A stretch of 14,584 nucleotides of DNA from positions 1 through 14,584 of the forward strand of contig JBPCPW010000079.1 in assembly GCA_050998755.1 (NCBI GenBank). The letters are read 5' to 3'. A model generated the notes under the pieces. That model had not been told where the DNA came from. It was given only the letters and a program-made list of their open reading frames with translations, and did not search any database. This DNA is from JAXDLW01 sp050998755. Its GTDB lineage: Bacteria > Chloroflexota > Dormibacteria > DASZGP01. Below, in pieces: positions 6,864 to 13,756 of this stretch (position 1 is the first letter of the stretch; each line of letters starts with the position of its first letter). The position numbers and the translations under genes are program-made.

Positions 6864-8183
6864 TTAGAGCTCGTCCACGAACTGGGCCGCGCAGGCGGCG
6901 TCGACCAGTTCGGCGTTTATCACCACGTCCTTGACCCCCTCGAACTCCGCGATCTCACGGATGTGGGTGAGCAGGTCTCGGGGGTGGACGCCACGCAGCG
7001 GGCGTGGTGGGTTGGTGCCCTTGTACGCCAGCTTGAGGATGTAGTCGATCCAGGCGTCGGTGATCGCCACGTGCTGCTCCTGGGCCTCGCGCCGGAAGAT
7101 CTCCTTGAACGCATCCTCACTGGGATCATCGATGCGCACCTTGTGGCGGATGCGCCTCAGGAACGCCTCGTCCACCAGCTCCTTGGGCTGGATGTTGGTG
7201 GAGAAGATCAGCAGGACCCCGAAGGGGATGTCGATCTTGCGACCCGACGCTGTCATGTTGAGGTAGTCGATGTCCTCTTCCATGGGGATGATGAAGCGGT
7301 TGAGCAGCGTCCTCGGGTCGGTCACCTGGCGACCCAGGTCGTCGACCAGGAACACCCCGCCGTTGGCCTTCATCTGCAGCGGGGCGTCGTAGAAACGCGC
7401 ATCCGGGTGCCAGATCAGGTCCAGCATGGTGTTGTCCAGCTCGCCACCGACGGTCACCAACGGTCGCCGACAGTACAGCCACCGCTGGTCCGCGTTGGGG
7501 TCAGCGTTGCCCAGCGGCTCGTGGTAACCGCGGTCCAGCAGGCGAATGATCTGGTCCTCGACGACCACCGCATAGGGGACATACATCCCACCGCCGAGCA
7601 GGTCGCGCGTCGCCCGGGCAATGGTGCTCTTGCCGTTGCCGGAGTGCCCGTACAGGAAAATCGACGAGCGCGAGTTGAGCGCGGGGCCAAGCAGCTTCAG
7701 GGTCGTCTTGGGTAGGACCAGGTTGCGCAGCGCGTTCTCGAGCCGCTCCGGGCTGGCAAATCCCTCTGGCAGCGCCTGCTGCACGACCGAGAGCGTGTAG
7801 GTCTCAAGCGGCACCGGGGCGACGCCCACGTAAGCGTTGCGCGCCGTGGCCTCGCGGGCGCGCTCGATCCCTGTGGAGGTGATGCCGTAGTTGAACCCCT
7901 CATCGATCGACGAGAGCTGCGCGGGCCGGCGGGGCGAGTCGCCCAGCTTCTGCACCTGGCCCTGGGTGACCAGGTCGTCGAGGAGGGCGCTGAAGATGGG
8001 GTAGTCGAGGCGCAGCCGCTGGGCCAGCTCGAAGCCGGCCAGGGGGCTGGCTTGGTAGAGGGTTTTGAGCAGGAGATCGGACACCACTCCCGGGGAGATG
8101 TCGAGCTGGTCGGCCGTGCGCGCACGGCGCGGCGTCCATTGACGCGCGCTGGCTGGGCTGGCCGGGGTCATCACCTGAGTCAC
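6864..8183 (-). CDS. AAA+ ATPase with an N-terminal winged-helix-like region
   Basis: The 439-residue cytoplasmic protein has a complete AAA+ core: Walker A GHSGNGKST (179-187), Walker B VFLVDD (277-282), a sensor-1-like FSTN (327-330), arginines suited to an arginine finger (RRIRHK, 343-348) and a sensor-2-like RPLRGVHPRDLL (394-405). Before it, residues about 30-115 (LLLKTLYQASPLAGFELAQR onward) look like a winged helix that could bind DNA or protein. No signal or membrane segment is seen. The GTG start at 8181-8183 is chosen because AGGAG (8192-8196) precedes it by 8 nt; an in-frame ATG lies four codons later. The target is unknown. Family members remodel or activate partner proteins, so a regulatory or assembly role for the neighbouring surface proteins is possible but unproven. 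It probably starts its own transcript after the hairpin-rich gap. Confidence 0.85.
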   Translation of the reverse strand: MTQVMTPASPASARQWTPRRARTADQLDISPGVVSDLLLKTLYQASPLAGFELAQRLRLDYPIFSALLDDLVTQGQVQKLGDSPRRPAQLSSIDEGFNYGITSTGIERAREATARNAYVGVAPVPLETYTLSVVQQALPEGFASPERLENALRNLVLPKTTLKLLGPALNSRSSIFLYGHSGNGKSTIARATRDLLGGGMYVPYAVVVEDQIIRLLDRGYHEPLGNADPNADQRWLYCRRPLVTVGGELDNTMLDLIWHPDARFYDAPLQMKANGGVFLVDDLGRQVTDPRTLLNRFIIPMEEDIDYLNMTASGRKIDIPFGVLLIFSTNIQPKELVDEAFLRRIRHKVRIDDPSEDAFKEIFRREAQEQHVAITDAWIDYILKLAYKGTNPPRPLRGVHPRDLLTHIREIAEFEGVKDVVINAELVDAACAAQFVDEL

Positions 8184-8315
8184 CTGGTTATCTCCTGAGC
8201 CTCCATAGATATCACAGGGCGCCTTCAGATATCCCGCTTCCCTGCGAACACAGCTTCCGGCAAGAGTAAGCGGCGCGCCCGGAATTCGCCCGTGTCACCC
8301 GGGGTTGTACGTAAG

Positions 8316-8416
8316 TAGAGGCCCCGGCAGAGCCGGAGCCTCTATTCCCCTCCCTCCCTCAACCTCGGTCGGCGCCCCTCACAAAACGCCGGCCGAGGCA
8401 ACCCCTTACGGGGGTT
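8316..8416. other. Cluster of three hairpins in the 273-nt gap before the AAA+ gene
   Basis: The gap 8184-8456 has no gene. Hairpin 1 pairs 8316-8328 with 8332-8344 (13 positions, one mismatch, loop AGA). Hairpin 2 pairs 8363-8374 with 8387-8398 (12 pairs including one G-U, 12-nt loop). Hairpin 3 pairs AACCCC 8400-8405 with GGGGTT 8411-8416. Between 1 and 2 the minus strand reads GAGGGAGGGAGGGG. None is followed by a clear U-run on either strand. They may end the importer transcript by a factor-dependent route, stabilise its 3' end, or belong to a structured leader of the AAA+ gene. The remaining part of the gap shows nothing else beyond the ribosome site at 8192-8196. Confidence 0.55.
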
Positions 8417-8456
8417 CATCCCCCCATTAGGACTTCACGATTGGCCGACAAGGGCG

Positions 8457-8729
8457 CTAGCGATGCAGTATTCCGGTCCCCACCGCCATCAAGTAGCCAA
8501 GAACCACAAGCACGGCGAGCAGGCCAAAGAGGCCGACGAAGTCCCATTGCATCCGTTCCAGGGCTAGCGCCCACGGCGGCGCAGGCAGCGGCCAACCCTC
8601 GGGCTGCCAATTGCAGATCGGGCAGCGGCCGTCGGTATAGAGGGGGCGGAAGTCCCAGTTGTCGGTTGTGCAATGGGCGGTCAGCTGGGTTTCGGGTCCG
8701 AGGTTGAGACGGTTGAGCAAATAGCTCAT
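8457..8729 (-). CDS. Small membrane protein with a CPIC motif, last gene of the importer operon
   Basis: The 90-residue protein has a cytoplasmic-looking N-terminal part with His19-Cys20 and a CPIC motif at residues 36-39, which together could bind a metal or form a redox pair, and one membrane helix near the C-terminus (about 64-86). The start is the ATG at 8727-8729: its ATGA overlaps the stop of the preceding gene, and GGGAG (8737-8741) precedes it by 7 nt. A longer in-frame start at 8798 would only read into the upstream gene. I do not recognise the family. The overlap means its translation is probably coupled to that of the anchored secreted protein, so the two likely act together. Confidence 0.75.
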   Translation of the reverse strand: MSYLLNRLNLGPETQLTAHCTTDNWDFRPLYTDGRCPICNWQPEGWPLPAPPWALALERMQWDFVGLFGLLAVLVVLGYLMAVGTGILHR

Positions 8730-10039
8730 TTCGGCGCTCCCGTCAGCTGGCGAGCCCAGACCAAAGATGCCGCAGCGCCCAGGACCAGCGCCTCCCATAG
8801 GAAGAAGATCGCCGCCCAGGGTAGCGGGATCCGGCCCGCGACCAGCGCCAGCCGCCGATGGTTGGTCTTTGCGGCAGCCGCCCGGCCGGCCTTGATGATG
8901 GTGCTCGGGATCGCGCCGGTGAAGCCGGAACTGACCCCCGGGTTGCCGAAGCTGGTGGTGGTGGTGCTCGGCGCCCCGCCGCCGGCGTCGCCGGTAATGT
9001 TGCCCGAACTGTCAATGACCGCCACCGGGGCACTGCCTGCGGCGGTCGCAACCGCCACCTCAACGAAGCCCTCGGAACAGCCATCGCCCAGGATGTACTT
9101 GGTGTCATGGCTGGGGACACCCGGGGCCACGGGTTGGTCGACTTCAACCTGGGTGCCGGTGGCGCAGATGCTGCCAATGTCGCCCTTGGTCGCGTTCTCA
9201 GGCGAGACCGCATAGACGCGTACTGTGATAGGAGGAGTGCCCGGGGCCCCCGGGACCGTGAACGTCGTGCCCTGGCCCCCCGGTGTGATGGCCTGCGGCT
9301 TACCGTCGCCTTTGTCGATGACGCCGGGGTTCACCACCGCCTTAGCGTGACCCACGCCGCCGGCAGACACGACGTCGGTGACGACGTCGACGTTGCGAAT
9401 AACGAACGCTCCGAAGCTTGCCGTGCCCACGTGTGAATGACTGAATGTGTGGATCGATCCGTCAGGGTTGACGATGGTGTGCGCTTCGGCCGTGGAATTG
9501 TTAAATGGGGCTCCGGGGCTTCCGCCATAGGTGCCGTTGGCATTGGCCGACAGTTCAGTTGCGGCCGCGTTGGCCTGGTCGGACCCTCCCGATGTGTAGT
9601 GGTCCTCGCCCTTACCCGGTGGGTTCGGGTACTGGGCGTTGGCATATGTAGAAGGCGGGGCCTGGTGGGGGGGAAACGGGATGACGATGCAGGCTGGGCC
9701 CCCGGGGAGAGGATTTGGACACAGTGGTTGGGGCGGATCACTGGCCAGCACCGTACCCGTCAGGGGGCCGTAGTCGGCTGGGCTGGCCACGGCGTGCGAT
9801 GCAGGAGCGCTCTCCTGACCGACGGCGGCCAACGGATATCGGTTGTTTACCGCGCCGTCGCCGAAGCTTGAGAACGACGTCGTCTTCTCGATCACGTGCA
9901 CCCCGGCAGCGCTGGACGAGCCGCCATATACCGCCACGTTCGTTGGGATGGTCGCCGATGCGGTCACCGACATGCCCAGCATTGCAACGCCGGGAATGAC
10001 GGCCGCCATCATCAGCAGGCTGGTCGTACGCAGCTTCAT
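8726..10039 (-). CDS. Secreted, C-terminally membrane-anchored protein of unknown function encoded within the importer operon
   Basis: The 437 residues start with a clear signal peptide (MKLRTTSLLMMAAVIPGVAM, likely cut after SATA/ASA near 29). The long extracellular part is rich in Gly, Ala, Ser, Thr and Pro, with segments such as GAFVIRNVDVVTDVVSAGGV and TTFTVPGAPGTPPITVRVYA that suggest beta-strands. Four or so cysteines sit in pairs (PLCPNP and PACIVIP; SICATG and DGCSEG). A Ser/Thr-rich linker leads to a membrane helix (about 405-429) and a short tail. It loosely recalls anchored surface proteins of the choice-of-anchor type, but this is a weak impression. Its ATG (10037-10039) overlaps the stop of the ATPase gene as ATGA, and its own stop overlaps the next start in the same way, so it belongs to the transporter operon. 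Known Liv systems have no such component. Confidence 0.8.
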   Translation of the reverse strand: MKLRTTSLLMMAAVIPGVAMLGMSVTASATIPTNVAVYGGSSSAAGVHVIEKTTSFSSFGDGAVNNRYPLAAVGQESAPASHAVASPADYGPLTGTVLASDPPQPLCPNPLPGGPACIVIPFPPHQAPPSTYANAQYPNPPGKGEDHYTSGGSDQANAAATELSANANGTYGGSPGAPFNNSTAEAHTIVNPDGSIHTFSHSHVGTASFGAFVIRNVDVVTDVVSAGGVGHAKAVVNPGVIDKGDGKPQAITPGGQGTTFTVPGAPGTPPITVRVYAVSPENATKGDIGSICATGTQVEVDQPVAPGVPSHDTKYILGDGCSEGFVEVAVATAAGSAPVAVIDSSGNITGDAGGGAPSTTTTSFGNPGVSSGFTGAIPSTIIKAGRAAAAKTNHRRLALVAGRIPLPWAAIFFLWEALVLGAAASLVWARQLTGAPK

Positions 10040-11766
10040 TTCTCGGTCACCCCAGCCAGCAGTTCCATCACCAGGACCTCCTTGTCCTTACCTTCTCTGG
10101 TAGCGCGTTCCTCCAGGGCCCTCTTGATCTCGGCGGGCACTCTGAACTTGAGTTCATCCAGCAGGTCGGCGGAACCTCCGGTCGACTGCGCCTCGATCGA
10201 GGACTGGACGGCGGCGGCCGAACCCAGGTAAGCCCCGGCGATCACCGCCTGGTCGCGCCGGAGCTCCGACGCATTTGCCTCGCGCACGATTGTGCCCTGC
10301 TCGAAAACGTAGGCGCGGTCCGCGACCGACAGAGCCGCATCTACGAACTGCTCGACCAGCAGAACCGCTATTCCCTGCTCTTTGAAAACCGTTAGGCGGT
10401 CGAACAATTGCTGGACGACGAGTGGCGCAAGGCCCTGCGACATCTCATCCACGAGCAGCAGCTGTGGCCTGACCAGCAGGGCCCGGGCCATCGCGACCAT
10501 CTGCTGCTGCCCACCCGACAGGGTGCCCACCAACTGGCCACCGCGATCCTTCAGGACTGGGAAGGCGTCGAAGGCTACGGAGAAGTCGTCCGACTTGCTA
10601 CCGCTGTATGCGGCCAGCTTGAAGGTCTCCTCAACCGAGAGCTTTGGGAAAAGGCCACGACCCTGCGGCACATGGACCATACCTCGCCGAACGATGACCT
10701 CTGCCGGCCTGCGTGTGATGTCGTGGCCATCGAAGGTGACCGTCCCGGCCACCGGCTTGATCACCCCTGAGATGGTCCGTAGTGTCGTGGTCTTGCCGGC
10801 GCCGTTGGCCCCGATGCAGGCGACCACCTCGCCCTTGCCGACTTTGAGGTTCACATCACGGATCACCTGGATTCCGCCATAGCCGGCGCCCAAGCCAGTG
10901 ACCTCGAGCAGGATTTCGCGCACAACCGGCGCTACCTTGGCGACCCTGGCACGGGTCCGCGACTTGGTTGCGGGACTTGCGCTAGCTTCATTGGGAGTGT
11001 TGGCAGGGCCCTCGCCGAGGTAGGCGGCGATGACCTTGGGGTCGTCCCGGATCTGCTCTGGGCGGCCGGCCGCAATCAGCTTGCCGAAGTCCAGCACATA
11101 GATGAAGTGGCAGGCCCGCATCACCAAGCTCATGTCGTGGTCAACCAGCAGGATCGAAACTTGAAAACGATCGCGGATCTTGCGGAGAAGGTCGGCGAGC
11201 TCATCGGTCTCGGCGGCATCGAGCCCGGACGCGGGCTCGTCGAGGAGCAGCAGACGAGGCCTCATGCATAGCGCTCGAGCCAGCTCAACCCGGCGTTGTA
11301 AGCCGACGGGCAGGTCACCGGCGAGTTCCCCGGCCTGCGTGCTGAGATCGAGCGCATGGAGAATCGCCAAGGTTCGCTCCCGCGCCTGGTGTTCGGCCCG
11401 TACGGCGTTGGGTAGCCGCAACGCGTCGGCGACGATGTTGCGTTTTCCCAGCGCGTCGATCGGAGTCATGCAGTTTTCCAGCACCGTCATCGACTGCCAG
11501 AGCTGCAGGTTCTGGAATGTCCGGGCAATCCCTTTCTCGGCCCGCTGGTGGGGCTTGAGCGCGGCGGTCGACTGGTCATCGAAGACGATCTCACCCTGGT
11601 CGGGGACGAGCACGCCAGAAATGAGGTTGAACAGCGTAGTCTTGCCGGCGCCGTTGGGGCCTATCAGGCCAAGGATCTCACCGCGGTTGAGTTCCAGCGA
11701 GACGTCGTCGAGGGCGCGCACACCGCCGAACGAAATGCCCACCCGGCTGGCCTGGAGCAGGCTCAC
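10036..11766 (-). CDS. livGF: Fused LivG-LivF ATPase of a branched-chain-amino-acid-type ABC importer, with a ribbon-helix-helix-like tail
   Basis: Two nucleotide-binding domains lie in one 576-residue chain. The first (about 1-252) is LivG-like: Walker A GPNGAGKTT (36-44), DEPASGLD Walker B region (176-183), and the H-loop VDHD (208-211). The second (about 285-515) is LivF-like: GYGG, Walker A GANGAGKTT (319-327), signature LSGGQQQ (416-422), Walker B LLLVDE and VEQF. They are joined by an Ala/Thr/Arg-rich linker (253-283). In the first domain the signature reads LPVGLQRR where LPYGQQRR is usual. Residues about 535-576 (ELKFRVPAEIKRALEERA onward) resemble a ribbon-helix-helix motif, unusual in a Liv ATPase. 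The GTG start (11764-11766) overlaps the LivM stop as GTGA and has AGAAGGTG about 8 nt upstream. The protein powers LivHM; separate livG and livF genes are the norm. Confidence 0.93.
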   Translation of the reverse strand: MSLLQASRVGISFGGVRALDDVSLELNRGEILGLIGPNGAGKTTLFNLISGVLVPDQGEIVFDDQSTAALKPHQRAEKGIARTFQNLQLWQSMTVLENCMTPIDALGKRNIVADALRLPNAVRAEHQARERTLAILHALDLSTQAGELAGDLPVGLQRRVELARALCMRPRLLLLDEPASGLDAAETDELADLLRKIRDRFQVSILLVDHDMSLVMRACHFIYVLDFGKLIAAGRPEQIRDDPKVIAAYLGEGPANTPNEASASPATKSRTRARVAKVAPVVREILLEVTGLGAGYGGIQVIRDVNLKVGKGEVVACIGANGAGKTTTLRTISGVIKPVAGTVTFDGHDITRRPAEVIVRRGMVHVPQGRGLFPKLSVEETFKLAAYSGSKSDDFSVAFDAFPVLKDRGGQLVGTLSGGQQQMVAMARALLVRPQLLLVDEMSQGLAPLVVQQLFDRLTVFKEQGIAVLLVEQFVDAALSVADRAYVFEQGTIVREANASELRRDQAVIAGAYLGSAAAVQSSIEAQSTGGSADLLDELKFRVPAEIKRALEERATREGKDKEVLVMELLAGVTEK

Positions 11767-12806
11767 GTTGTCAGCACCTTCTCGGGCGGCAGGGGGCTGG
11801 TCGCCTTCGGCACAAGTCGCGACAGGCGATGGGAAAGGTCGCCCCAGACGCCGTCGGGTGCGGTGATGATCTGGATTACCAGCAGCGCGCCGAGCAGGAC
11901 ATTGAAGTAGTTGTAGCTGATGTCATGACCCGTCCAGTGGCTGACCTGCGTGAGCACCTCGGGGACGAATGACATGAAGATGCCGGCCAGCGCGGCGGCG
12001 GGGACGAAGCGCACCCCCATCAGCACCGCGAATCCGGCGAACTGCAACGAGTAGAAAAACGAGAACGGCTGCGGGCTGACCCGACCGACCACCAGCGGAA
12101 AAAACGCCCCTGCCAGTCCGGCAATCATGGCCGAGAGGCCGAAACCCAGGAGCTTATAGCGCGTGAGGTTGACCCCCATAGTCGCTGCCGCTAGCTCAGA
12201 GTCCCGAATCGCGCGAAACCGGCGACCACTACCGGAGTCATGCAGGTTTACCACCAACACGGCCACCACGGCGAACACGGCGAGCATCAACCAGTAAACG
12301 TGGAGCACCGCGTCCGGGTGGACGCTGTCCATGCTGACGCCAAAGAGGCTCGCGCCGTCCACCGCCCAACCCCCAGTCCCGCCGTTGAACCAGGCGAAGG
12401 CGTCGTCCTGGAAGAAGTAATAGTCGAAGCTCAGGGCGACGCCAACAGTGACCACCGCAAGCAGGATTCCGCGAAGCCGAAGGGCGGGCAGCCCGACGAG
12501 CACGCCCAGGATGAACGAGAGCACCACCCCCACACCGGCGGCCGCCCAGTAGTTGAACCCGGCGTTGAAGAGCCAGCCCGTCGCAAAAGCGGAAATGCCG
12601 ATGAAAGTCCCCTGGCAGAGCGACACCTGGCCGACGTACCCGGTCAGCACGACGACCGAAAGGATCGCCAGCGCGAAGATAACCGCGAGGGCAGCATCCG
12701 ACCTGATGCTGAGGTTGTTGAAGCGCGCCGGCACGAGGGCAAAGATCGCGAGCATCAGCAGACCGACGGCGATCTTGGTGGTGCGGCGACCCAACAGGTC
12801 ACTCAC
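11763..12806 (-). CDS. livM: LivM-type permease of the branched-chain-amino-acid ABC importer
   Basis: A polytopic membrane protein of 347 residues with about ten hydrophobic segments. It carries the family's hallmarks: LTGYVGQVSLCQGTFIGISA near the N-terminus, the GLPALRLRGILLAVVTVGVA stretch in the middle, and the cytoplasmic coupling loop RRFRAIRDSELAAATMGVNL followed by KLLGFGLSAMIAGLAGAFF. It pairs with LivH to form the channel. The GTG at 12804-12806 is preferred: it overlaps the end of livH by 8 nt and leads straight into a basic N-terminus and first helix. A longer frame back to 12947 would start with an implausible Arg/Cys/Trp-rich segment lying over livH in another frame. Its stop overlaps the fused ATPase start as GTGA. 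Confidence 0.93.
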   Translation of the reverse strand: MSDLLGRRTTKIAVGLLMLAIFALVPARFNNLSIRSDAALAVIFALAILSVVVLTGYVGQVSLCQGTFIGISAFATGWLFNAGFNYWAAAGVGVVLSFILGVLVGLPALRLRGILLAVVTVGVALSFDYYFFQDDAFAWFNGGTGGWAVDGASLFGVSMDSVHPDAVLHVYWLMLAVFAVVAVLVVNLHDSGSGRRFRAIRDSELAAATMGVNLTRYKLLGFGLSAMIAGLAGAFFPLVVGRVSPQPFSFFYSLQFAGFAVLMGVRFVPAAALAGIFMSFVPEVLTQVSHWTGHDISYNYFNVLLGALLVIQIITAPDGVWGDLSHRLSRLVPKATSPLPPEKVLTT

Positions 12807-13728
12807 CAGAGGATGTCCGCAACAGACCTCGCTCGCTGCGCAACAGCAGCACCGCCAGGATGACCACCACCGCGATGACCTTGGGGAACCCCGGGGACTG
12901 GATCCAGATCCGTGGGTATGCCTCCAGCAGGCCCAGGGCGAAACCACCCAGCAAAGTCAGCGGTAACGACACCAGACCTCCGATCAACGCCGCCGCCAGG
13001 GCGTCCACGATCAGTACCGTGAGGCTGACGGTGTCGAAGGTTATGAACGGAGTGATCAGGATCCCCGCGATTGCCGCGACAAGACTTCCCAGCATCCAGC
13101 TGATGCTGCCGACACGGTTGACCGGTACGCCCCAGAGGCTCGCGGCGACAGTGTCGTCGGAGACCGCCCGCATCGCGATGCCGAAGCGCGAGAACCGAAG
13201 GAACAGTGCCAGCGCCGCCGCCAGCACCAAGGCTGCCGAGACGGCCAGGATCTTCTCCACGGAGACGGCGATGTAGGGGCCGAAATGGACGACGGTCTCG
13301 CGGGCGCCGGGAAACCGGATCGGCTGATGGTATTGGGTGCTGCCGAACAGCAGGGACGCCCCCGCCTGCAGGACCAGCAGAACGCCAATCGTGATCACCG
13401 CCTTGACCAACTGGGGGCGTCCGCGAAGCCAGCGAAATACCGCGTTCTCGAGGAAAAGGCCCAGCAACAGCGAGAAGGCCAGGGCGCATCCGACCGCCAG
13501 CAGGACGGAGGGCCAATCACCTGCCGCATTGTCCCCGCTTTGGACCAGTGGATGCCAGACGATCAGCACCTGCCACGCCACGAACGTGGAGAACATACCC
13601 ATGGCGCCGTGGGCGAAATTGAGCACACCGGTGACGCGGTAGACCATCACGATGCCCAGCGCGGCGAGGGCGAAGACCCCGCCTTGTACCAGCCCGAAGA
13701 TGGTGGCGCCCTCTAGCTGCAGCAGCAC
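12799..13728 (-). CDS. livH: LivH-type permease of the branched-chain-amino-acid ABC importer
   Basis: The 309-residue integral membrane protein has about eight hydrophobic segments and the typical LivH opening GLVQGGVFALAALGIVMVYR followed by TGVLNFAHGAMGM. The coupling loop is seen as RFSRFGIAMRAVSDDTVAAS with the following LWGVPVNRV. A cytosolic-side loop with LRGRPQLVKAVITIG is also characteristic. The start is GTG at 13726-13728, preceded by GGAG (13736-13739) at 7 nt. It begins 28 nt after the stop of the binding-protein gene and overlaps livM by 8 nt, so translation along the operon is likely coupled. The exact substrate could be branched-chain amino acids, other amino acids, amides or urea-like compounds; permeases of this group do not reveal it. 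Confidence 0.94.
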   Translation of the reverse strand: MLLQLEGATIFGLVQGGVFALAALGIVMVYRVTGVLNFAHGAMGMFSTFVAWQVLIVWHPLVQSGDNAAGDWPSVLLAVGCALAFSLLLGLFLENAVFRWLRGRPQLVKAVITIGVLLVLQAGASLLFGSTQYHQPIRFPGARETVVHFGPYIAVSVEKILAVSAALVLAAALALFLRFSRFGIAMRAVSDDTVAASLWGVPVNRVGSISWMLGSLVAAIAGILITPFITFDTVSLTVLIVDALAAALIGGLVSLPLTLLGGFALGLLEAYPRIWIQSPGFPKVIAVVVILAVLLLRSERGLLRTSSGE

Positions 13729-13756
13729 TTGCCGTCTCCGAAACTACCGGCGCAGA

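Noticed and set aside
5701..6867. Long plus-strand open frame of 388 codons antisense to the S15 hydrolase
   Set aside because: It is rich in Arg, Val and Gly without motifs, and the opposite strand carries an intact catalytic triad, signal peptide and strong ribosome site.
6723..7715. Long plus-strand open frame of 330 codons antisense to the AAA+ gene
   Set aside because: It mirrors the ATPase codons; the minus strand has complete Walker A, Walker B and sensor motifs.
8345..8362. G-quadruplex on the minus strand between the hairpins
   Set aside because: Only three runs of three or more G are present; a fourth run has just two, so a stable three-tier quadruplex is not supported.
12807..12947. 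N-terminal extension of LivM by 47 residues
   Set aside because: The extension is Arg/Cys/Trp-rich and lies over livH in another frame; the GTG at 12804-12806 gives a normal LivM start.
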